Positions 1 through 8,772 of a stretch of 64,000 nucleotides of DNA are shown one piece after another. Every line of letters begins with the position of its first letter. The first letter of the stretch is position 1. The DNA lies in assembly GCF_002939305.1 (NCBI RefSeq), contig NZ_MVDI01000003.1:310001-374000 (forward strand), in the 5' to 3' direction. Source of the DNA: Chroococcidiopsis sp. TS-821 (lineage in GTDB: Bacteria; Cyanobacteriota; Cyanobacteriia; Cyanobacteriales; Chroococcidiopsidaceae). Below the pieces are notes generated by a model that did not search any database, had not been told where the DNA came from, and saw only the letters and a list, made by a program, of their open reading frames with translations. The position numbers and the translations under genes are program-made.

Positions 1-435
1 GAAACTGCTGGCAAATTAGATGAAACACCAACGGGGAATGCACGGTGTCTCAATTACCACTACGCGCCGATTGTCCGCATGACGAATACGTGGATTGAAC
101 CAGGGAAAACGCCCGTAGCAGATTTATTTACAGGTATCAAAGAAGGAGTTTATGCGCGTAACTGGCTAGGAGGAATGACAAATGGTGAAATGTTTACCTT
201 CAGTGCGGGTGAAGCTTGGATGATTCGCAACGGGCAAATTGCCGAACCTGTACGCGATGTGACGTTATCAGGAAATGTGTTTCAAACATTAGCAGATATT
301 GAAGCGATCGGCGATGATTTCTATTGGGATGAATCTGGCGGTTGCGGTAAAGGCGGACAAAATGGCTTACCTGTTGGTTGTGGCGGTCCTAGTTTACGAA
401 TTCGCGATGTCGTCGTTGGTGGTGAAGCAGTATAA
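1..435 (+). CDS. TldD/PmbA-family metalloprotease, C-terminal end (partial)
   Basis: Reading frame is open from the first base, so the gene starts left of the window. The 144 visible residues match the C-terminal beta-rich domain of TldD/PmbA proteins: the run NTWIEPG, then GGMTNGEMFTFSAGEAWMI, and the closing GQNGLPVGCGGPSLRI-type stretch followed by VGG. In the family, TldD and PmbA (TldE) form a heterodimeric protease that degrades unfolded or modified peptides. Cyanobacteria usually hold both paralogs, and the part that would separate them, including the HExxxH region, is outside the window. The Uma2 gene follows 26 bases later on the same strand. Confidence 0.88.
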   Translation, partial: ETAGKLDETPTGNARCLNYHYAPIVRMTNTWIEPGKTPVADLFTGIKEGVYARNWLGGMTNGEMFTFSAGEAWMIRNGQIAEPVRDVTLSGNVFQTLADIEAIGDDFYWDESGGCGKGGQNGLPVGCGGPSLRIRDVVVGGEAV

Positions 436-461
436 ATAAATCGTATTGGGAGGCACGTAGG

Positions 462-1214
462 ATGTCTATAGAAACGACAACCGAAAACCAGACTTGGGAT
501 GATGTAGATTGGCAGCCTCCTATGCCACCTACAGACTTAATTTTCGACGATGGAGAACCCTTGGAAACGAACCGCCACCGCATTGCTATAAATGTCTTGA
601 TCCGTTCGTTAAAACATCACTGGGCTGAACGCACAGATTTCTTTGCGGGTGGTAATATGTTCGTCTACTACAGTAGCCGCCAAGCTAAAAATCGCGATTT
701 TCGCGGACCTGATTTTTTTGTCGTCTTAGGAGTCGATAGCAATCCTTCTCGTCTTGGTTGGGTTGTCTGGGAGGAAGGCGGACGTTATCCTGATGTCATT
801 GTTGAATTACTATCAGCAAGTACTAAGGAAGTTGACTTAGGAGCAAAGAAAACCTTATACGAGCAGGTATTTAGAACGCGTGACTATTTTGTCTTCGATC
901 CTTTTGATGCTAACTCACTACAAGGATGGCATTTAGATCTCGACCGAGGCTATCAACCTATTGCAGCTAATGAGCAAAACTTACTGTGGAGTCACGCATT
1001 AGGTTTATGGTTAGGTACGTGGACTGGAGTCGTTGAGGATGATAACGCTACATGGCTGCGGTTTTATGACTCATCGGGACTCGTGCTGTTACCTGAAGAA
1101 GCTGAACGCCAACGCGCTGAAGCTGAACGCCAACGTGCTGAAGCTGAACGCCAAAAATCTGAAAGACTCGCAGCAAGATTACGCGAATTGGGTGAAGATC
1201 CAGATATTTTGTAA
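462..1214 (+). CDS. Uma2-family (DUF820) putative endonuclease with coiled-coil tail
   Basis: The 250-residue protein has the cyanobacterial Uma2/DUF820 restriction-endonuclease-like fold signs: GPDFFVVLG, then PDVIVELLSAST, with acidic and lysine residues (DLGAKKTLYEQVFRTRDYFVFDP) as in the PD-(D/E)XK core. Family members are numerous in cyanobacteria and their substrates are mostly unknown. Residues about 211-240 are a charged helix built from seven-residue units AEAERQR, encoded by three nearly identical 21-base units at about 1098-1160, and the protein ends LRELGEDPDIL, a common closing motif of this family. A purine-rich GGAGG lies just before the ATG. It follows the TldD-like gene and may be co-transcribed. 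Confidence 0.85.
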   Translation: MSIETTTENQTWDDVDWQPPMPPTDLIFDDGEPLETNRHRIAINVLIRSLKHHWAERTDFFAGGNMFVYYSSRQAKNRDFRGPDFFVVLGVDSNPSRLGWVVWEEGGRYPDVIVELLSASTKEVDLGAKKTLYEQVFRTRDYFVFDPFDANSLQGWHLDLDRGYQPIAANEQNLLWSHALGLWLGTWTGVVEDDNATWLRFYDSSGLVLLPEEAERQRAEAERQRAEAERQKSERLAARLRELGEDPDIL

Positions 1215-1281
1215 GCTTGGCGAATGAATTCTACCGAATAAATCAAACAATGAAGCGCTTATCCTAGTGGCAGCCTCAACT

Positions 1282-1905
1282 TTAGTCAGAGGGAGTCTGC
1301 AATTCCTGTAAACGGTCTTTTGATAACAAAGCGGTATCAATTTGTTGCAATAATGCTTCTAGTGTAGAAGAGTTATCTAAAACAACATCGGCGCGGGATG
1401 CTTTTTCTGCTAGCGACATTTGACTATTAATGCGGGCTAGTGCTTGTTCGCGGGTAAGTTGATTGCGTTGCATCAATCTTGCAAGTTGCTGTTGTGGAGA
1501 ACAAACGACAACCCAAATTTCTGTCACTAAATGAGTCAGACCTGCCTCAAATAATAACGGAATCACGCAGACGATTGTTTGATACGGTTGTTGCATTGCT
1601 TCCGCAAAGCGATCGCGGACATATGGATGAATTTGTTGCTCTAACCAAGTTCGTTCTTCTGCGCTATTAAAAATGATATCGCCTAACTTCTTGCGATTCA
1701 GCGAACCATCTTCCTGAAAAATATCGATACCATAACGCTGGGCGATCGCGTCGTAAACTGGAGAACCAATTTTAACCGCTTCTCGTGCATAAACGTCTGC
1801 ATCAAAGATTGGTAGATGGTGATGCGTTGCTAAATAATGTGCAACAGTTGATTTTCCGGTTGCAATTCCACCTGTTAAACCAATAATGCGACGGTGAGTC
1901 GTCAT
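1282..1905 (-). CDS. coaE: Dephospho-CoA kinase
   Basis: Catalyses the last step of coenzyme A synthesis, ATP-dependent phosphorylation of the 3'-hydroxyl of dephospho-CoA. The N-terminus carries the P-loop GLTGGIATGKST, followed by DADVYARE, the CoaE substrate motif, and the family pattern IPLLFEAG. About 207 residues is normal. The ATG at 1905 is preferred over an upstream in-frame GTG because it overlaps the TGA of the cobA-hemD gene as ATGA, which suggests translational coupling with that gene. Confidence 0.95.
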   Translation of the reverse strand: MTTHRRIIGLTGGIATGKSTVAHYLATHHHLPIFDADVYAREAVKIGSPVYDAIAQRYGIDIFQEDGSLNRKKLGDIIFNSAEERTWLEQQIHPYVRDRFAEAMQQPYQTIVCVIPLLFEAGLTHLVTEIWVVVCSPQQQLARLMQRNQLTREQALARINSQMSLAEKASRADVVLDNSSTLEALLQQIDTALLSKDRLQELQTPSD

Positions 1906-3434
1906 CGCTTTGCCCACTGCACAATTGCTTGTGTAAGCCCTTCTAAAGTGTATTCGCTAGCTTCAATATCGACTCGCCCAAAGTGTTGCTGACAAGCTTT
2001 AGACGTAAGAGGTCCAATTGATGCAATACAAACAGAATCTAAATTAACACCGCTATGACTTGCTAAGAGTTGACAGAAGTTTTTAACGGTTTTGGAACTT
2101 GCAAACGTAATTACATCAACGGCTTGCTGTTGTAAAGCTTTTAACGCCTCTGGTGAAATATTTTGCGGACAACGCGACTCATACGCAGCAACTTCAACAA
2201 CGTCTGCACCTTTAGCAGTAAACTCTTTGACTAAAACTTCTCTACCGCCAGTTTCGACGCGCGGAAACAATATTTTTTTCCCTTGTAAAGGTTCGGGAAA
2301 GTGTTCGACTAAAGCATCAGCAATAAAATTAGGAGGAATAAAATCTGGCTGTAAACCCTGTTGTTCGAGACTTTGGGCAGTTTTTTCACCGACTACGGCA
2401 ATTTTGACGCCTGCTAAAGCCCGCGCATCTTTACCTTGTGTCGCCAATCTTGCGAAAAAGTAATCTACACCGTTGGTGGAAGTGAGAATTAACCAATTAA
2501 AATCCGCGATATGAGCGATCGCCCGATCTAAATCTTCCCAACTTGAAGGCGGACCAATTTCTAGCGCAGGCATTTCAATTACATTAGCACCCAGTATTGC
2601 CAGGCGATCGCGTGCATCGCTTGATTGTCCAGCCGATCGCGTCACTAAAATCGTTTTACCGCGTAGGGGCAGTTGATCTAACATATCAGGAGCGGGAAAT
2701 TCAATCTCTATCTTTGCATTTAACTGCTCTCGGAGCGCAACAACTTCACCAACAACGATCGCGACGGGTGAAAGTGAAACACCTGCTGTGACGGTTTGAA
2801 TATTTGCCAAGTCACTCGTCCAAATCTGTTGTTTTTGAGTTCCAGCCCATTTAACTACAGCTATAGGAGTTTGCGGCGATCGCCCGTGATGTAATAATTG
2901 CTGTACGATCGCTGATAATTGTTTTCCCCCCATTAAGATAACAAGGGTTTCTAACCGCGCTAGCGCTTCCCAATTGAGTTTTTCTGGTTCGTGCGCAGTA
3001 AAAACCGCAAAACAACGACTTAAATTTGGATCGGTAAGAGGTATTCCTGCAAGTAGGGGGGCTGCTAAAGCTGACGAAATTCCTGGTACAACTTCAAATT
3101 GACAGTTAGCTGCTATTAAAGCCGCAATCTCAGCTGCTGAACGCCCAAAAATGAATGGATCGCCAGATTTTAATCGGATAACTTGTTTACCTAGTTGGCA
3201 ATATTTTACTAATAGCTGGTTGATTTCTGCTTGTGGTGTACTCGGTCTTCCGCCACGCTTTCCGACATCGAGTTTGAGACAGGTTTCTGGAACTAACTGT
3301 AATAGCTGGTCATCAACAAGCGCATCGTAAATTAAAACCTCAGCTTGTGTTAACAGTTGTAGCGCTCTTACCGTAAGATAACTGATATTACCTAATCCTG
3401 CACCGACAAGATAAACTTTGCCTTGAGCATTCAT
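1902..3434 (-). CDS. cobA-hemD: Fused uroporphyrinogen-III C-methyltransferase / uroporphyrinogen-III synthase
   Basis: A 510-residue two-domain enzyme. Residues 1 to about 245 are a SAM-dependent tetrapyrrole methylase: VYLVGAGLGNISYLT at the start, KRGGRP, and RLKSGDPFIFGR. This domain makes precorrin-2 for sirohaem and cobalamin. Residues about 255-510 match HemD, which closes hydroxymethylbilane to uroporphyrinogen III (LPLRGKTILVTRSAGQSSD, LILTSTNGVDYFF, ITFASSKTVKNF). The fusion is known in many bacteria including some cyanobacteria. It puts the branch point of haem/chlorophyll and sirohaem/B12 in one polypeptide. Its TGA overlaps the coaE ATG. Confidence 0.93.
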   Translation of the reverse strand: MNAQGKVYLVGAGLGNISYLTVRALQLLTQAEVLIYDALVDDQLLQLVPETCLKLDVGKRGGRPSTPQAEINQLLVKYCQLGKQVIRLKSGDPFIFGRSAAEIAALIAANCQFEVVPGISSALAAPLLAGIPLTDPNLSRCFAVFTAHEPEKLNWEALARLETLVILMGGKQLSAIVQQLLHHGRSPQTPIAVVKWAGTQKQQIWTSDLANIQTVTAGVSLSPVAIVVGEVVALREQLNAKIEIEFPAPDMLDQLPLRGKTILVTRSAGQSSDARDRLAILGANVIEMPALEIGPPSSWEDLDRAIAHIADFNWLILTSTNGVDYFFARLATQGKDARALAGVKIAVVGEKTAQSLEQQGLQPDFIPPNFIADALVEHFPEPLQGKKILFPRVETGGREVLVKEFTAKGADVVEVAAYESRCPQNISPEALKALQQQAVDVITFASSKTVKNFCQLLASHSGVNLDSVCIASIGPLTSKACQQHFGRVDIEASEYTLEGLTQAIVQWAKR

Positions 3435-3452
3435 GATTTAAAGTAAGAAGGC

Positions 3453-3473
3453 TGGTGATTGGTAATTGGTCAT
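3453..3473. repeat. GGTAAT-type short intergenic repeat
   Basis: Upstream of cobA-hemD lies GGTGATTGGTAATTGGTCA, one of at least five clusters of GGTAAT/TTGGTAA words in this window. The others are near 20983, 41111, 56071 and 57993. They sit only between genes. Confidence 0.6.
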
Positions 3474-3490
3474 TAAATCGCGATTAGCTA

Positions 3491-3961
3491 TTATCCAACT
3501 TCTTGCTGCTGACTAATTTCTTGCAGAAGCTGGGCGACAGTTTGGGCTTTTTGTGGATTGCGTTGCGCTTGAAATAAGTTTTTAGCAGTTTCAAGCGAGG
3601 CGATCGCATCTTCTAGTTGATTGTGTTTGAGTAACGCCATTCCCAAACGTAAATGTGCGTCAACATTTTTTGGCGCGCGGCTAGTTAATTCTTTCCAAGT
3701 AGCGATCGCCTCTTCTATCCGCTCTTGCTGTAGTAAAGTATCTCCTAGCAACAACCGCGCTAAGTCATTACTTGGGTGACGCGCAATCACTTGACGAAAC
3801 GCGGTTTCGGCGGCGCTGTAATTTTTATCTTGATAAAGTTTGACTCCCTGCTTGTAAATGTTGGAGGTAATGACTCCCTCACGGATAAAGAAAGCCAAGA
3901 TCGTTAAACCAATTCCGACGACGGTAATGGCAAATACGGTAAGTTGAGGCGTGTCAGTCAT
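3491..3961 (-). CDS. Membrane-anchored TPR protein
   Basis: A 156-residue protein with one N-terminal membrane helix (residues about 8-26, FAITVVGIGLTILAFFI) followed by about three tetratricopeptide repeats: residues 40-73, 74-107 and 108-141, with the expected Gly/Ala/Pro spacing (YSAAETAFRQVIARHPSN; EEAIATWKELTSRAP; LEDAIASLETAKNLF). TPRs bind partner proteins, and the helix likely tethers it to the plasma or thylakoid membrane. It lies between cobA-hemD and the tocopherol genes on the same strand. No specific partner can be named. Confidence 0.85.
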   Translation of the reverse strand: MTDTPQLTVFAITVVGIGLTILAFFIREGVITSNIYKQGVKLYQDKNYSAAETAFRQVIARHPSNDLARLLLGDTLLQQERIEEAIATWKELTSRAPKNVDAHLRLGMALLKHNQLEDAIASLETAKNLFQAQRNPQKAQTVAQLLQEISQQQEVG

Positions 3962-3986
3962 TTCTAGAAAAGTAGCCTGTTATGTT

Positions 3987-4922
3987 TTAAGCTAGCAGAC
4001 AAGCAGCAGGGAAAATTAGGTATTCCAGGAAAAAGAGTTTCCAAATAAATTGATAGAAACTTGCGATCGCCCTTTTATCTTGTAAATCGACTTGTCTACT
4101 TCGCCACCACATTAACCCTAGTAAAAGTAAATGCGTGCTCATCAGGAATACAGTATTGACTTGAGGTAGCCACGCTGCAAATAACATTCCTAAATAGCAA
4201 GCGGTGAGAACCCAAAGTGCTAAATCGAAAACAGCTTTTTGTCCTAGCTCGATCGTCAAAGTTGTAATTTGATACTGGCGATCGCCTTCAATATCTGGAA
4301 TATCTTTAAAAATTGCGATCGCGAACGTAAACACTAGAATAAACGCTGTCAGTACCCATATAACAGGAGGAATCGTGCGGTCGCCTTGGAACACCCAACT
4401 AAAATGCAAAAATAACCCTAAATTGACAATCGCACCCCGCACCGAGAAAATACACAACGCTGCCCAAAACGGAAACCGCTTCAAGCGAATTGGTGGTAGA
4501 GAGTACGCAGTTCCAATTGCTAAACTAATCGCCACCATTCCGAATAAATAGGGTCCCAACACCCAGGCTAAGAGTAGCGCCAGCACTCCTGTAACTGCTA
4601 CGATACCTTGACCCATCCGTAGTGAAAATTCACCTGATGCGATCGGCAAATGGGGTTTGTTAATTTTGTCAATGGCTACGTCTTCGAGCTGATTTAGCCC
4701 CACAATATAGACATTGCCACACAGACAAGCAATCCAAGCTCCTATAGGCGCGAGTAAATCGATACGACTTGAGAAAGCGATCGCATAAGTGATGAGATAC
4801 ACTCCCCACACGCTCAAACTCGTGCCAATAATCGTATGCGGGCGGGCGAACTTCCACAATGCATACAACCAGCCACGCCACCCTAATTGCTTTAACTCTT
4901 GCTCAAAAACCTGACTCATCAA
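3987..4922 (-). CDS. hpt: Homogentisate phytyltransferase (UbiA family)
   Basis: Condenses homogentisate with phytyl diphosphate, the committed step of tocopherol synthesis. The 311-residue integral membrane protein has the two aspartate-rich prenyl-diphosphate motifs of the UbiA superfamily: NQLEDVAIDKINKP (residues about 76-89) and KDIPDIEGDR (about 206-215), with eight or nine hydrophobic helices. The N-terminal KFARPHTIIGTSLS is typical of plant and cyanobacterial HPT. The adjacent tocopherol methyltransferase supports HPT rather than chlorophyll or menaquinone prenyltransferase. A homogentisate solanesyltransferase is the nearest alternative. Confidence 0.88.
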   Translation of the reverse strand: MMSQVFEQELKQLGWRGWLYALWKFARPHTIIGTSLSVWGVYLITYAIAFSSRIDLLAPIGAWIACLCGNVYIVGLNQLEDVAIDKINKPHLPIASGEFSLRMGQGIVAVTGVLALLLAWVLGPYLFGMVAISLAIGTAYSLPPIRLKRFPFWAALCIFSVRGAIVNLGLFLHFSWVFQGDRTIPPVIWVLTAFILVFTFAIAIFKDIPDIEGDRQYQITTLTIELGQKAVFDLALWVLTACYLGMLFAAWLPQVNTVFLMSTHLLLLGLMWWRSRQVDLQDKRAIASFYQFIWKLFFLEYLIFPAACLLA

Positions 4923-4961
4923 TCAACCTCTGTACGGACAAGGTACTCTGACCCTTGACCT

Positions 4962-5810
4962 TTACTTCCTCCCACACAATAAACCAAATCGAATCAACCC
5001 GCGTTCATAACCGCGACTCATTAACCCTAACGATAACGCCGCCTGAATCGTTTCCCAACCCGCAAACAGCAATCCCAAAATCGCCCCAGGATTCAACGCA
5101 GAATCAATCACAACATTCCAAAACGGCGCAACAGCTTTTGACCAATCGGCGGTGCGAATATCGTGTAAGCCAAGATTGCGGGCGATCGCTTCGTACTCAG
5201 GTAACGAAATCACATAAGGCAAACAATAAACTTGGTAAATTTCCTCCAAGTGTTTGCGTTCGTCCGCCGTTAGTTCTCCTGCAGCACCATCTGTTGGACG
5301 ATGACACCATGTCACCATCAGCAACTTACCACCAGGCTTGAGTACCCGGTAGCATTCCTGCATAAACTTCACCTTATCAGGCATATGTTCGCCACTTTCT
5401 AGCGACCACACAAAGTCAAAAGTTGCATCTGCAAATGGCATATTTAAGGCATCTGCAACTTGGAAATGCGTACTTTGACTTAATCCAGCAGCTTGGGCGC
5501 GTTCGGTGGCTCTTGCTGCTTGTACAGGACTAAGCGTAATGCCTGTCACATGAGCTTGGAACTTTTCTGCTAAAAATAAAGAACTACCACCAATTCCGCA
5601 GCCTACGTCAAGAATATTTTTGGCTTGCTGCACGCTAGACCACTTGAGTAATTCCTCAATTAAGTCAATTTGCGCTTGTCGGCGCTCTTTTTTTTCGTTA
5701 CCTGCTGCACCATAATAACCATGATGCATGTGTTCGCCCCAAATTTGTTCCCACAGTCCGGACGAAGCGTCATAGAATTGCTGAATTCGTTGATTTAGTG
5801 TTGCACTCAT
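4962..5810 (-). CDS. Gamma-tocopherol methyltransferase (SAM-dependent)
   Basis: About 282 residues, starting at the ATG at 5810 (MSATLNQRIQQFYDASSGLWE), the usual family start; an upstream extension of 27 residues is possible but unlike the family. SAM-binding motif I is ILDVGCGIGGSS, preceded by WGEHMHHGYY, typical of tocopherol and sterol C-methyltransferases, and followed by DALNMPFAD and SLESGEHMPDK. The enzyme would methylate gamma- to alpha-tocopherol. It lies 39 bases upstream of the hpt gene on the same strand, so the two are likely one operon. MPBQ methyltransferase is a less likely alternative, as that family has a membrane anchor absent here. Confidence 0.87.
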   Translation of the reverse strand: MSATLNQRIQQFYDASSGLWEQIWGEHMHHGYYGAAGNEKKERRQAQIDLIEELLKWSSVQQAKNILDVGCGIGGSSLFLAEKFQAHVTGITLSPVQAARATERAQAAGLSQSTHFQVADALNMPFADATFDFVWSLESGEHMPDKVKFMQECYRVLKPGGKLLMVTWCHRPTDGAAGELTADERKHLEEIYQVYCLPYVISLPEYEAIARNLGLHDIRTADWSKAVAPFWNVVIDSALNPGAILGLLFAGWETIQAALSLGLMSRGYERGLIRFGLLCGRK

Positions 5811-5915
5811 GAGCTCGAAAAGCGATCGGTCTAGCAAATGATACTCGTAGGCTACCACGTGTGGTTTAAATTGAGTTGAGCTTTTTCGCAATCCCTCCCT
5901 TGATTTTCTCTACCT

Positions 5916-7250
5916 ATGACTGTTTCTCGCTCGATTTGTCTTGGTTTTCTCACTGTGATTGCGGTCGGAACTCTTTTATTGATGATGCCTTTTTCGACGA
6001 GCAGTGGGACGTGGAACGATCCAATTGTTGCCTTGTTTACTGCAACTTCTGCGGTATGCGTTACAGGGTTAGCTGTGGAAGACACCGGAACCTATTTTTC
6101 ATTCTGGGGTCAGCTTTTTTTATTAATGTTGGTACAAATTGGTGGACTTGGCTACATGACAGCCAACACCTTTCTTTTACTACTGTTAGGGCGGAGATTT
6201 AGCCTCAAAGATAAAATCGCCATTCAACGCTCTTTAGACCGTCCAGGAATTCAGGGTAGCACGCAGATTTTGAGTTCCATAATTGCTTTAACTGCTGTTA
6301 TGGAAATTACAGGGGTTTTATTGCTACTACCAACATTCAACGCTGATTATGAATTCAATCAAGCTTTGTGGTTAGCCATTTTTCATAGCATTAATTCTTG
6401 GAATAATGCAGGATTTAGTTTATTTCCTGATAGCTACGTACGCTATCAGTTTTATTTACCTTTAATTATTCCTGTTTCGCTGTTGATTATTCTTGGTGGT
6501 ATTGGCTATCCAGTCATATTTGAAATGTACTTGTGGATGCGCGATCGCTTTTTAAGGAAACCTTATCGTACAGTTTTTTCGCTTAACTTTAAAGTAGCAA
6601 CAAGTACAACATTGGCATTGCTTATTACAGGTACAATATCTTTTCTATTTATTGAACTGAGAAACCCTGAAACCTTTGGTAATATCGGCTTTGGCAATCA
6701 GTTAGTTTTAGCTTGGTTTCAATCAGTTACAACCCGAACCGCAGGTTTTAATACTATTGATATTGGTCGTATGACAACTGCGGGACTCTTTTTAACAATT
6801 GCCTTAATGTTCATTGGTGCTAGCCCTGGTGGTACTGGCGGTGGTATCAAAACAACAACAGCTAGAGTATTGGCAAATTGTACTAAAGCAATTTTACAAG
6901 GTAAAGAAGAAGTCGAAATGTATCAGCGACAAGTTCCAATATCATTAATATTAAAAGCTATTGGTGTTGTCGTTGGTTCAACAACAACTGTCATTTTGGC
7001 AACAATCTTAATCTCGATTACAGATCCGGCAGTTAACTTTATCAAAATCTTTTTTGAAGTTGTTTCTGCTTTTGCTACAGTAGGATTATCAACTGGAATT
7101 ACAGCGAGTGTTTCTGGCGCTGGTAAACTTATCTTAATCGTGACAATGTATGTAGGACGAGTAGGGATTTTGCTACTGATGGCTGCACTGTTAGGAGATC
7201 CGCGCCCGCGCGCCATTCACTATCCTGAAGAAAACTTATTAGTAGGTTAG
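5916..7250 (+). CDS. ktrB: Potassium uptake channel subunit KtrB (TrkH family)
   Basis: A 444-residue polytopic membrane protein with four M1-P-M2 repeats. The four selectivity-filter loops are visible: SAVCVTGL (about residue 50), NNAGFSLF (about 166), TRTAGFNT (about 275) and ATVGLSTG (about 388), each with the conserved glycine. Ktr systems carry sodium-dependent K+ uptake and in cyanobacteria help adaptation to salt and osmotic stress. The regulatory KtrA subunit gene starts 117 bases downstream on the same strand. It is transcribed divergently from the tocopherol genes. Confidence 0.94.
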   Translation: MTVSRSICLGFLTVIAVGTLLLMMPFSTSSGTWNDPIVALFTATSAVCVTGLAVEDTGTYFSFWGQLFLLMLVQIGGLGYMTANTFLLLLLGRRFSLKDKIAIQRSLDRPGIQGSTQILSSIIALTAVMEITGVLLLLPTFNADYEFNQALWLAIFHSINSWNNAGFSLFPDSYVRYQFYLPLIIPVSLLIILGGIGYPVIFEMYLWMRDRFLRKPYRTVFSLNFKVATSTTLALLITGTISFLFIELRNPETFGNIGFGNQLVLAWFQSVTTRTAGFNTIDIGRMTTAGLFLTIALMFIGASPGGTGGGIKTTTARVLANCTKAILQGKEEVEMYQRQVPISLILKAIGVVVGSTTTVILATILISITDPAVNFIKIFFEVVSAFATVGLSTGITASVSGAGKLILIVTMYVGRVGILLLMAALLGDPRPRAIHYPEENLLVG

Positions 7251-7367
7251 TTATAGAAGAATTATCTGATATCTAGTTACGAAGCGAACCAGACACTGCT
7301 AGGGTAGAAATCAAGCGTTTTAAACATGGTTTGAATCGTACAACATTTCTTGTTGAAGGGATCGAGC

Positions 7368-8063
7368 GTGAATCTATCTTCTTTAGGTTTTTTCCGCAGT
7401 TTGCGCCAAGGTAATCATCAATTCGCGGTGATTGGACTAGGACGATTTGGGAGAGCAGTATGTTCGACACTGTACCATTTAGGTTACGATGTGTTAGCAA
7501 CGGATATTGACGAAAAAAGAGTTGCTCAAGTCTTGACGGATCAGATCGCCGCTCATGCCGTTCAACTCGATTCGACGCAACCCACAGCACTAAAAGAGGC
7601 GGGAGTTTTTGAATTTGATACAGTGATTATTGCAATCGGTAACTATCTTGAAGAAAGCATAGTGACTACGTTAAATGTCAAAGAAGGTGGTGTTCCCCAC
7701 GTTGTTGCGAAAGCGTCTTCGGAAGTTCACTATAAGTTGCTTCAGCGCGTGGGAGCCGATCACGTTGTCTTTCCAGAGTATGAAGCAGGTTGTGCGCTAG
7801 CGCGATCGCTCACAAAACCATCAATTTTAGACCGCTTTGACCTCGACCCTGATAATAGTATTGTAGAAATCATTGTTCCTGATGAATTTCACGGCAAAAC
7901 GATCGCTGACTTGAAACTTCGCAGTCGCTATGGCTTAAATCTTATCGCTGTCAGTCACAATGGTAAGTTCGTGATTAATCCCGATCCAAGCGATCGCCTT
8001 GAAAAAGGAAGTGCCATGGTTGTGATTGGGTCTAATCGAGATATCAATCGGTTGCCAATCTAG
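7368..8063 (+). CDS. ktrA: Ktr/Trk potassium uptake regulatory subunit KtrA (RCK domains)
   Basis: About 231 residues. The N-terminal RCK_N domain has the nucleotide-binding FAVIGLGRFGRAV with acidic residues at the end of beta-2 (ATDIDEKRV), and the C-terminal RCK_C domain covers residues about 150-231. KtrA rings bind NAD(H)/ATP/ADP and gate KtrB. I place the start at the GTG at 7368 because AAGGG lies seven bases upstream; an upstream TTG at 7350 has no such site. Located just after ktrB. Confidence 0.92.
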   Translation: MNLSSLGFFRSLRQGNHQFAVIGLGRFGRAVCSTLYHLGYDVLATDIDEKRVAQVLTDQIAAHAVQLDSTQPTALKEAGVFEFDTVIIAIGNYLEESIVTTLNVKEGGVPHVVAKASSEVHYKLLQRVGADHVVFPEYEAGCALARSLTKPSILDRFDLDPDNSIVEIIVPDEFHGKTIADLKLRSRYGLNLIAVSHNGKFVINPDPSDRLEKGSAMVVIGSNRDINRLPI

Positions 8064-8094
8064 TGTAGAGGTTAAGGATCAACTCATTGTCACT

Positions 8095-8736
8095 TCAATA
8101 TTGATTTAACCCAATACCATTTTGAGTAAACTCCTCGACGGTTGTTTCGGAAAACTCATGCGTTGTCATTGCTTGTAACATTGCTAAAGGTAGTGTGAGG
8201 TGATTTGCTCCGGCTTGAATAGCAGCAGCGGCTTCTTGGGGAGATTTGATACTCGCTGCCAAAATTTCAGTTTTACTATTTTTCAAGACACTTGCCATAT
8301 CGCGCACTAAGGCAATACCGTCACCTAACAAGCGAGTTGCACGATTGACGTAGGCGATCGCCATTTTCGCACCAGCTTCACTCGCGATCGCGGCTTGGGC
8401 TGCACTATAAATTGCCGTTACAGAACAATCAATTTCGGAAGATAAACGCGCTACAGCTTGAAATCCTACCGATGTTGCCGGAATTTTTAAAATTGTTTGT
8501 TTACCAATAATTTCACGCGCCTTTCTCGCTTCGTTGAGCATAGCTGCAAGTTCACGTGCTGTTACTTGGTAAAAAACAGGTCCTGAAGTTAGTGCTGTCA
8601 GCTTTTTGAGTGTCGTTTCTGGCGGTAAATCGCTTTTTGCTAGCAATGTGGGATTTGTCGTAATTCCTTTTACCCAACCGAGTTTATCAGCGATTTCAGC
8701 TTCAGATACTAATGCTGAATCAAGATAAATTGCCAT
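8095..8736 (-). CDS. Fructose-6-phosphate aldolase/transaldolase-like protein (TalC/FSA)
   Basis: A 213-residue TIM-barrel protein of the short transaldolase family: YLDSA near the N-terminus, GITTNPTLLAKS, and the Schiff-base lysine in TILKIPAT. Length fits the FSA/TalC subgroup rather than the classical transaldolase of about 330 residues. Members cleave or form fructose-6-phosphate or sedoheptulose-7-phosphate; which reaction cannot be told here. It is convergent with ktrA and downstream of the carotenoid enzyme gene, 36 bases apart, so it may share its transcript. Confidence 0.88.
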   Translation of the reverse strand: MAIYLDSALVSEAEIADKLGWVKGITTNPTLLAKSDLPPETTLKKLTALTSGPVFYQVTARELAAMLNEARKAREIIGKQTILKIPATSVGFQAVARLSSEIDCSVTAIYSAAQAAIASEAGAKMAIAYVNRATRLLGDGIALVRDMASVLKNSKTEILAASIKSPQEAAAAIQAGANHLTLPLAMLQAMTTHEFSETTVEEFTQNGIGLNQY

Positions 8737-8772
8737 ATTCTCTCTCTTATCGACGACTTCTCTTAACCTAGC

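Noticed and set aside
1098-1160. Tandem 21-bp repeat in Uma2 as a separate element
   Set aside because: Only three units encoding a coiled-coil tail common in cyanobacterial Uma2 proteins; described within that gene.
1479-1670. Plus-strand frames within coaE and cobA-hemD
   Set aside because: Complement shadows of well-recognised enzymes.
6923-7216. Minus-strand open frame inside ktrB
   Set aside because: Antisense to a conserved channel; Thr/Ile/Val-rich mirror of membrane helices.
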